A stretch of 64,000 nt of DNA from Hippopus hippopus (Eukaryota > Mollusca > Bivalvia > Cardiida > Cardiidae): positions 44,314,129-44,378,128 of the forward strand of contig OX328109.1 in the NCBI GenBank assembly GCA_946811185.2. The letters are read 5' to 3'. A program made the translations under genes and the position numbers. This document shows positions 1 through 9,600 of the stretch, piece after piece; within the stretch, counting starts at the first letter, position 1, and the number at the start of each line of letters is the position of its first letter. The notes beneath the pieces were generated by a model. It worked only from the letters and a program-made list of their open reading frames with translations. It did no database searches and was not told the origin of the DNA.

Positions 1-313
1 AAAGGGTTAAAGGATAGAACATATTGTGGAAAAAAGACCAAATGTTGGTTACTAGCATTTTCTCCTCATTCCCCGCAATATTTTCAAAGGTCTTTTTCCT
101 CAGTCTGAGTGTCATTAAAAGTCAGGGTTATTTGGTAAAGCATTAAGCAGTCAAATATTTCTCATAGATGGCTGCTTCATTACATGGTTTGACCGTACTG
201 GCCTAATGAATAGTATGGGATTTATTTCTACCTATAGAGTGTTCGTTTCATTTATTCACAGCTCTCTGTGGGAGTAAATATCTAGTACACAAATTTTTTG
301 TACTATCACCTAT

Positions 314-540
314 TAACCCTTTACGACACAATCCAGACTTTTAACGACCCTGAGAAAGAAGCCTTTGGAAAAGATTGTGGGAAAAGGAGAAAATGCTGGT
401 AACCAGCATTTTCTCCTTTTCCCACAATCTTTTCTACCCTCCCAAGACAAATTTCCATTTTTCAGTCACATTTATTTTGTCCTCTGCAAATGCTTTCAAT
501 TTGGACAAGTCTAAAATTTTGTTGTTTGGTAAAGATTTAA
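314..540 (+). mobile_element. MITE-A copy
   Basis: Begins TTAACCCTTTACGACACAAT, with a central palindrome TTGTGGGAAAAGGAGAAAAT / its complement (about 372-430), and ends GTTTGGTAAAGATTTAA. About 225 bp, as for the family. Confidence 0.85.
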
Positions 541-1235
541 CTTTTTACTAGATAAAAAATTTTTTCAATTCGTCCAATTTTGGAGTGTATTCAGGTGATA
601 ATTCAAATGTTGCTAAAATAATTAGATTTGTCTTGGAAAGGGTGGAAAATACTGTGGGGAAAAAAGAGAGGAAATACGGGTTACCCATCCAGCTCTAACC
701 CTTTCTCAACGGACAAATTTTAGCCACTTCCAAATTCAAAACATCTATAAACGAGTAATTCAAAATTGGTACAATTGAGTGTGAGGTTCCTTGATAGGGT
801 AGAAGCGCCGTGCAAAATGGAGCAAATGCTCATTACCAGCATTTTTTCTATTTTGCCAAATGTTTTAAAAAGCCTTCCTGCGCAGAATCATTAAAGCTAA
901 GTCATGAAAACTCGGGTAAATGTAATAAAGATTGGGTATAAAAAAAAAAAGGCAAGCTAATTAAACCATATTCTATTAATCATTGAAAACATGATTACAA
1001 TATCATACAAGTGCCAAATACTTAAATGGGAATACACATTTGTTAAAAAAAAAAAGGAAAACATCTGATTATCATTAAAAAAAAAATCATTGTTTTGATC
1101 CCGTAAAAATACAAGTACCACAAATATATACAAAGGTTGTAAAAAGTATTGACATCATAACATTTCGAAGTTGCTTGATAAAATATAGAAATAAATTATA
1201 CCAACAGTCTGTTTTAAAACTTTGGAAAATGAGTT

Positions 1236-1467
1236 TAATACTTTACCACACAATCCCGACTTTTAACGACCCTGAGAAAGAAGCCTTTTGAAAACATTGT
1301 GGAAAAAGGAGAAAATGCTGGTAACCAGCATTTTCTCCTTTTCCCTCAATCTTTTCTACCCGTCCCTACAGGACTATCAATTTTTTAGTCGCACTCATTT
1401 TGTCTTCTGCAAATGCTTTCAATTTGGACCAGTCTATAATTTTGTTGTTTGGTAAAGAGTTAAAGTG
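1236..1467 (+). mobile_element. MITE-A copy
   Basis: CTTTACCACACAATCCCGAC start, central AATGCTGGTAACCAGCATT palindrome, and end TTGTTTGGTAAAGAGTTAA. Its left TTAA is degraded. Confidence 0.85.
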
Positions 1468-1513
1468 TTGTGTCAACAATATGGATTTTGTATAAAAACA
1501 CAAAAGGAAAAAC

Positions 1514-1717
1514 TTAACCCTTCTCCTGCTAAATAAGTGAAATGAAACTTTCAAACCAATAGTAAAAACCCAAATTTCCCTATTTCAAAGGTATTTTGGG
1601 GAAAAGATATCTCCTTATAGGACAATTTATATCCCAGATCAGACTGCACGTTGTGTGCAGTCTGATCTTGATCTACACTGTCCGCAAAAGGTAAGTGAGT
1701 CATGCTTAGCAGGTTAA
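1514..1717 (+). mobile_element. MITE-B copy
   Basis: TTAACCCTTCTCCTGCTAAA start, GCAGGTTAA end, and a central palindrome around GACTGCACGTTGTGTGCAGTC. About 205 bp, with TTAA at both ends. Confidence 0.85.
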
Positions 1718-2146
1718 GGATTAATAGAAATTAGAGATCAAATTGTTCTTATACCTTCCTTTGGTCTGTACCTTCTGCAGATAATTATTTTGTTTTCCAA
1801 CAGCCTATTGTAGTAAAGCATTGAGGTAAAAGGAGGAATTAATTATACAATTTCTCCTTTGCCATAATGTTATACAACAGAATTTATGCATTAATTTTTT
1901 CACATGTATTTGCACATTATATTATAACTTTTTCAAGATTAACATCTTACAAGGACATTTTCAAAGTTATGGTATTCGCTGTTCCAGGAATGTTTTGTGT
2001 TAAACTTGGTCCATATAATTTTCAAACTTCGGGCAGACACTAACCAAAATGACACCTTTTACCTCACTGATTTCTAAGCTAGATACTAATTGCTTACTGA
2101 AAAATCATCCTAATAATCCTTCACTAAAAATCCCCTGTTATAACCC

Positions 2147-2358
2147 TTAACCTGCTAAATAAATGAAATGAAACTTTCAAGCCAATGTTAAAAGACTCAA
2201 ATTCAGTTTTTTAAAAGGTATTTTTTTTTTTTTTTTTTTAAATATCTCCTTGTCAGCAGTGTAGATCAAAGATCAGACTGCATGTTCTGTGCAGTCTGAT
2301 CTTATTCTACACTGTCCGCAAAAGGTCCTTGAGTCGCTCATAGCAGCCTAAAGGTTAA
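2147..2358 (+). mobile_element. MITE-B copy
   Basis: CCTTAACCTGCTAAATAAAT start, hairpin core GACTGCATGTTCTGTGCAGTC, and end CCTAAAGGTTAA. It contains a T-run expansion near 2220. Confidence 0.85.
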
Positions 2359-3602
2359 AGACTGAAGAAAAAGGATTTTGGAAACATTTTGGAGAGATTT
2401 CCCAAAATGTTTTCTATACCCTTTCACATACAAATTCCATCATTTGATCCACAATTGAATTGCTGCATGCAAATGCTTTCAATATGGGCAGCTCTAAAAT
2501 TTTGTTATCTTGCAACAAACTTAAACTATGATTCAAGCTATAAATACCATCTGGTCTTGATTTATTCTGAATTACTCTCTGTATAAAAAAAAGAAAAACA
2601 ACTCTTTTTCCATTGTAGATCAATTACATGCATTTGAAAATAAAACAAAAAGCCAACTGTAGGATCATTTGATAAAAAATATGTTTAAAACAATTATTTT
2701 CTTCTATACAAGTGTTAAAAGTCATCCACATATAGGCAAATCTACATCATAAATGTTTTTGCATATAAATATAGATCTAAAGTGTTGACGAAATTTTGTT
2801 GTGGAATATTCAGGTGATAGCTGCTATTTCATTAAACATGCATATTTGCAAAACAAGATTAACCCCTTACTACACAATCCTGACTGATAAACCATCCTGA
2901 GAAAGAAAGGTTTTGAAAACATTGTGGAAAAACCAGCATTTTCTCCTTTTCCCACAATGTATTCCATCCTTCCTCCAAAAGTAATGTCTATTTTTAATGT
3001 TTTCCACCTTTCTTCAAAAAATAGTTTCTAATTTTCATTTAGTCACATAAAATTTTAGTCATATCTAATTTGATGTCACACTCTGCAAATGATAAACTGG
3101 TACCCTATGTATCTCCCGTAACTGTCTGATAGACAACAGGCAACACCTGATTAATCAAGGTCAGCTATTGGTCCTCATATGTACCAAATCAGCCAATCAT
3201 ACAGCCGGTAACAGAATGCCTTAATTTCTGTTTTAAAATAACCCAGCAATATTTTATCTTAGGCTAAGACTGTCATGTTAGACAAAGATTTTTTCTGACC
3301 ATGATCAGTTTATCAAACTTGCTACAGAATTAAATCTTTATAGGTAAGGTCTACCTTTATGCTTAAATACAATTACAATTTGAATTTCCAAGTCTCGCAT
3401 TGTCTCATGAAATATCGAACCGTGCAGACCATACATCTAAGCATTGGGTGTTACCTGTCATTGATAAGAAGATTGATAAAAGGCTGCCAGTTTATGCAAA
3501 TGCTATCAATTTGGATTGGTCGGAAATTTTGTCTTAGTAAAAAGTTAAAAGTGTTGACCAAGTTTTGTTGTGTAGTGTATCAGTGACTGTTGCTGTTCAA
3601 TA

Positions 3603-3695
3603 TTAATAAGTGTGTTTGGCCACAAAGAGTGATTCTCCCCCTGCTGCGGTAGCCATGTCCCCCTTGTACTGTCCCATACTGGCAAGTCCATTCGC
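3603..3695 (-). CDS. ALDO: Aldolase last coding exon
   Basis: Acceptor TTATTTTTCAG. It encodes [20 protein letters not shown] and [10 protein letters not shown], then TAA. The terminal Tyr is the mobile-tail residue of class I aldolases. No convincing polyadenylation signal was identified close downstream. Confidence 0.96.
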   Translation of the reverse strand, partial: ANGLASMGQYKGDMATAAGGESLFVAKHTY

Positions 3696-6600
3696 CTGAA
3701 AAATAAATAAGCCCATGTTAGATAAAAGCAAATACATAAGACATAATACATGAACATTAACAGATACATAGGAGGCAAGCTCACACAAAGAAACAAACAA
3801 ACTCTCAGGTAACAGATTGATTGATTGATTGATTGTATGGTGTTTTGACGCCTTTTTCAACATTATTTCAGTAACATCGCAGTGGCCAGTGTACCTATCC
3901 ATGCTTTCCTGGATTTTCTTTTACCGTTCACTGCACAATATTCTTTCCAAGCCATTGGCTACTTTTTTACACAACCATAGTTGAAACAATGGTCAGTGGT
4001 GAGACAGGAATAATACCTGTCACAATGACTATCATCAATCCTCAGAAAGAAATTGGCCAAACTGGGGATTGAACCAGCGACCTGTTCTAAAGTCCTGTAC
4101 GCTACCGACGGAGCAACCGGGGCTCGGCCTCAGGAAACAGAATGCCATGCCTAATCCATTTTTCTACCACAGACCTAAAGTCACAGATGAACAAACTAAC
4201 CTTTGCTCTGACCATGAACTGCAATGGGTTTAACACTAAACAAACAAACAAAAAAAAACAACAAACAAACTGCCAAGATAACAGATACCATGCCTAATCG
4301 ATTTTTCCAGTACAGACCCATAGTAACCGATGCACGAACTAACCTTTGCTCTGACCATGAACTGCAAAGGGTTTAACTCTAAACAAACAAACAAACAAAC
4401 AAACTGCCAGGATTACAGATACTATGCCTTATCCATTTGGCCCCTGAGGACCCAAAGTCACTGATAAATAACCTTACCTTTGCTCGGACCATGAACTGCT
4501 TTTGTGCTGCTTCCCTGTTAGCATTTTGACCTTGCCAGGCTTTCAGTACACTAGCCTGTAATGCTCGCCCAAATGAAAAGGTCAGAGCCCATGGTTTGGG
4601 TCCTGGGCACTGGTTTATAGCGTTCAGATTTAAAGTGGCATCTTCTTCTGACTGTCCCCCGGAAAGGAAAACAATTCCTGAAATAGAAGATTTCATTCAA
4701 ATCAAAGCATTGCTGTTTCCAGGCAACTTCTATTGTTTTGCAGCACACCACTTTTGAAAACATTGCGGCAAAAGAAGAAATTTCTTGGAATAAATTTTTC
4801 ATTCTTTTCACTCTTTACCGAACGATAAAATTTTGGACTAGACCAAAGTGAAGGCATATGCAGGTGACAAAATAATTGTAGATGAACTGATGATTTCTGT
4901 CTTTGATAGGGTAGAAAACATGGTGGCTAAAGGAGAAAATGCTGGTTACCAGCATATTCTCCTTTTCCCACTATGTTTTCAAATTGGGGTTTTTGATAAA
5001 GAGGTAATGTGATCTTATAAAAATGTGATTTTATACAAATGTATTCATGTATTGATCATCATTTCACATCGATTTTTCATATTTTACACATTTTTTTTCA
5101 TTACACAAAATTAATTGCCTGACTATTTAACTCTGTAACACTAGACAAAATTAAGCCCTCTTTTCACTGAGCATGGCTTGTGAAAACATCAGCTCTGATT
5201 GTTTCCGAAAGAATTGTTTTTTTTTTTGTCCTATTCTAGTGAATTGTTCTATTTGAAATATAGATCTGGCAAATAGAACAGCCACTTTTATTTCTAAAAA
5301 GTCTGTTTTCTCCAATATCTCTTATTAATTGGCTAAGCCAATCACAGAATTAGTTTGAACTTTTTACCAAACAACAAAATTTTAGACTTGTTGAAATTGA
5401 AAGCATTCACAGACGACAAAATAAATGTGACTCAAAAATTGAAATTTATTGGAAGAGAAGAAAACAACATGGGAAAAGGAGAAAATGCTGGTTACCAGCA
5501 TTTTCTCCTTTTCCCAAAGTGTTTTCAAAAAGGCTTCTTTCTGTAGGATTGTTAAAACATGGAATTGTTTAGTAAAGGATTAATTGTTGTTGTTGGCTAT
5601 ACTTCAAAAAGGCTGATCTATAAACAGCCACCATAAACAGATGCTGATACTCATCTATAAACAGCCACTTTCATTGCTGAAAAGTTTATCTTTTTTTCAA
5701 TATCTCTAATAGCAGATCTGACATTTCGATGGCTCTTAAAAAAAACATAATCTATAAAATTGTTATTAAGCTCGCAAGACTCGTTTAATAAAATATTATC
5801 TTTCAAATAACTGAATATCCATGCAATAACACCTATGCGATACTTTTTTTGACATACCACAGATATTTATAGAACATGAATTGGTATACCACAGATATTT
5901 ATAGAACATAAATGAATTGTCTGCGGGTAAGCATCACGTTTTGTGGTGTAGTCAACATCATTCACAAAGTTATTTTTCACAGCTAATCCATATCCAACTA
6001 AATTGAAAAGATCTATTTAGCTTGAAAATAGCCCACATATTTTTCACATTTTTTTCACGATCAAGACTTTGAACAATAAATACAATATGTGTATAGTGTT
6101 GTCGTATATCGAAAATATCTAACTAGGTTGGAGAATCAATAATTGTCTCGCCAAGGCGCAACAATTATCAATTCTCCCAACCTTGTTAGATATTTTTGAT
6201 ATTGGACAACACTATACTCATATTCTCTATTTATAATCTAAGTGCCAACTTATGTCAAATCCTATATATTGATATATTGACCATACCTGGAACAGCAGCT
6301 GGTACCCCACGACTCAATGCAGTTACTGTTGCCTTTGCGTTCTGTTCATGTGTATACTTCTTGGTACAACTTTGACCAGCAGTAACCATGTTAGGCTTGA
6401 GCAGGGTACCTTCCAGGAAAACATGGTGGTCACTCAGGGCTTTGTAGGTGTAGGCAAGAACCTGTAAAAGATAGAGAGTCAAGAGTCTCATTGTTTTAGA
6501 TGAACAGGTGCTGAAGTACAACTGTATATATATAGCTGTAGATGAAAAATATTTTAGCAATTACAACCTAATTTGAGACCTCTCATAAACTATAATATAC

Positions 6601-9600
6601 ATGTATGTATATACTTAAATGTTTTCGACGGTATGAAAACATTGTGGTAAAAGGAGCAAATAGTGGATAGGTAAGCCTTTTTTCCCCAAAGCCCTTAAAA
6701 GACAGGACTGTTTCGTAAAAGGGTAAATTCATACAGTAATTTCCTAAGCCTCCAGCACAAAGACTTATTCAATACCAACCCAGACCCATATTCACCAACT
6801 TAAAAACATTCTTCATCTAATTCTTCAAAATTTTCTGACTTTGAGAGCAACAAAACTTCTGATTGGCTAAAACATATGGTCTGGACAATCAGAAGTTGCA
6901 TTACATTCTGAATCTTGATTACCTGTAAGACTAAGATTTAAATTTAGAATGGTTAGTGAACACAGGTGTAATTTGAAACCAACTAAATCCTTACCAAACA
7001 ATAGATTCTTCAATTTGTCTAAATTGAAAGGATATGCAAACATCAAATAAACATTCCTAAAATGATGGAATTTGCCTTTAGTAGTGTAGTAAACATTGTG
7101 GAAAATGAAGAAAATACTTTATAACAGTTCTGTGATCCTAGACACACAGAATTGAGGAAGAAATCTCACCTGTTCTGTGACCTTCTGGGCTGTCTCAAGG
7201 TCATGATCACCATCACAGAGGACTTCAGGTTCCACAATGGGCACCAAACCATTCTAGAAAATAAGGTAAATCATCTTTGCTAGCCAAGGTGACGATCACT
7301 ACGTAGATACGTAGTGATCGTCACCTTGGCTAGAGAAGATGAAGGTAAATCAACTCTATATTCATTGTTTTTATATATACCAGTATTTATCTTTTATATG
7401 AGTGCTGCTCTGGTAAAAAGGGATTCAGTTCTTTACCACATGATAAAATTTTAGAGCAGTCAAAATTTAAAAGCATTTGCAGAAGACAAATCAAATGTGA
7501 CTCAAAAAGTAAAATTTCTTTTTGGAAGTGCAGAAAACATTGTGTAAAAAGGAGAAAATGCAGAAAATTTCTAAGTAGCAAAACTTTTTGACTTATGTCA
7601 GCCTGTGCAGTCTGCATAGGCACTCATCACAACTCGGCCGATTCTGTACCTACATCTAACCTCGTCTGTATAACGGTCATTTCCATTTGAACTGCCAATC
7701 ACATGATCTTATACATGGTGGCGCCACTGTCAGTCGTACAGCAACGACATAAACAACCTCAATGAAGTTATTCACATCTGTCTATCTGTCGGTGAAAACG
7801 TCAATTGCAACTGATAAACCACATTAAAAAATGAATGTACAAACTGTTTGTCAACTGAAATATAGTTAGAAAGATTTCGATAGAAAATTGAGACTCAAAT
7901 TTTCTTTTTGACGAGGAGCCTTACATTTTCAGAGCGGTAAACCGGTGTATTTCCGGCGATGAAATGTACCGTGTAGGTGCATATCAAGCCACCAGATACA
8001 GCCGAGGGACTTGATGGCTCCCATCACCCGAGGTATGCCGAATGGTGGACATGGGTCAGTACTTTTTGCAGATACATCAAACCTCCTTTTCACAAAGCAT
8101 GGCTCATACCTCTGTATCTATGTAAAAAGATTTTTCAATACCACTTGGCTGCTTCTTTCCAAAATAAATGACGTCAAAATATAAAGTCCTCAACACAGAC
8201 AAATGTGCATTCTCTGCCTTAAAACTGCTGTGCCCCTGTACCACATTTGGTACTATACAAGACTCGAGAATGGGGTAGCTGGTTTGAATCCCAAGCTCTG
8301 CCAATTTCTTTCAAGGGGATTCTTCAAATATTGTTAAAATGATGATTTCTGTCTTTGAAAAGGCAACAAGCATTTTCCCTTTTTCCCACAATGTTACAAC
8401 AGGCTACTTCCTCTGGATCATTAAAACATTTGACTGTTTGGCAAGGAGTTAATCAAATGCCAGATTAGTTCAGTGCTTAAACTCAGCTTTCCAGTTGTAT
8501 AACTCTCTACCAAACAGCAAAATATAGACTGATTAATTTTAAAAGCATTAGCAGACTACTAATTAAATGTGGCTTAAATTGTTGGATGTATATTTTATAG
8601 GGAAGAAAACATTGCGGGAAAAGGAGAAAATGCCGGTTACCAGTTTTCAAAGGCCTTCTTCTTCACTGTTGTTCAAATTTTTGATTGTGCCTCTTTTAGA
8701 CTGGTCAAGTTGGAAAACATTTGCAGACGACAAATTAAATGTGGCTAAAATGGTGGGATGTCTCTTTGAAGGGGTAGAAAACCTTGTGGAAAAAGGAGAA
8801 AATGCTGGTTACCAGCATTTTCTCCTTTTCCCACAATGTTTTCGAAAGCCTTTTTCGTCAGGGTCATTTAAATTCGTGATCATGTGGAAAAGGGTAAATA
8901 CCAAACTGTAGCTTACCTGCTGACAAATGCTAGCATATCGGGCTAAGACGTTTCCGTTTTCAAACATCGCTTGATGGGTGGGTGTGTACTGCCCAATCTT
9001 CAACACACACCTCCATTTTGCAAACTGGGCTCCGTCTTTTTTGTACTGAGCGCATCTCTCTGCTAAACCATCCAAACCTACATGTACAATTTGAAAAAGA
9101 TTGAAAATATGAGGTGATGAATAAAATGCCAGCTTTTCCTTCAAATCATTTAACCCTTCACCACACAATCCTGAATTTTAACGGCCCTGAGAAAGATGTC
9201 CGTGTTTATATGAGGTTACATAGCCTATTAAACTAATACCAATGAATTAACTGATGGTTTGAAAGGTATAATTGTTTTACACTATTCAATTATAAATCAT
9301 TTTTGAAATTTGGTGAGACTTTAAAACTCTAAATAGCGCCATTTACATTGGGATTTATTTTTCCAAAGGGTAGAAAAAATAGAGGTTATGTTGGTAACTA
9401 GCTAATTACCAGCACTCTCTCCTTTTCCCAAGATGTTTCCAAGAGCTTTTTTCTCAGAGTCGTTAAACCTCAGATTGTTTGTTCAACTGCCATAACACAA
9501 GACCCTGAGTCTTAACAACCCTGATTGAAAGGGTTTTTGAAAACAGTGTGGAAAAAAGGAGAAAATGCTGGTACCCACACTGTTTTCTATCCTTTCTTGT

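Larger units (their letters stand above)
1..3100. repeat. Left-edge repeat block with decayed MITE-A remnants
   Basis: Apart from the intact copies listed, decayed MITE-A pieces are recognisable at about 5-150, 590-700, 780-905, 2362-2515 and 2863-3095. Some lack part of the hairpin or the TTAA ends. No coding exon is evident here. Confidence 0.6.
4142..4500 (-). repeat. Three-copy tandem duplication over the aldolase exon 7 donor
   Basis: Three units of about 130-150 bp (about 4142-4228, 4270-4370 and 4422-4500) share the exon 7 end, the donor and the following intron sequence (GGCATAGTATCTGT-like) and are separated by AAAC-rich stretches. Only the rightmost unit is attached to the full exon 7. 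In the other two units, TTCATGGTC and AGAGCAAAG make an 18-nt block preceded by TTGCAG and followed by GTTAGT. Confidence 0.8.

Noticed and set aside
4065..4124. Possible functional tRNA gene on the minus strand
   Set aside because: Box A and box B are present, but the arms do not pair as a clover leaf and SINE body and tail follow.
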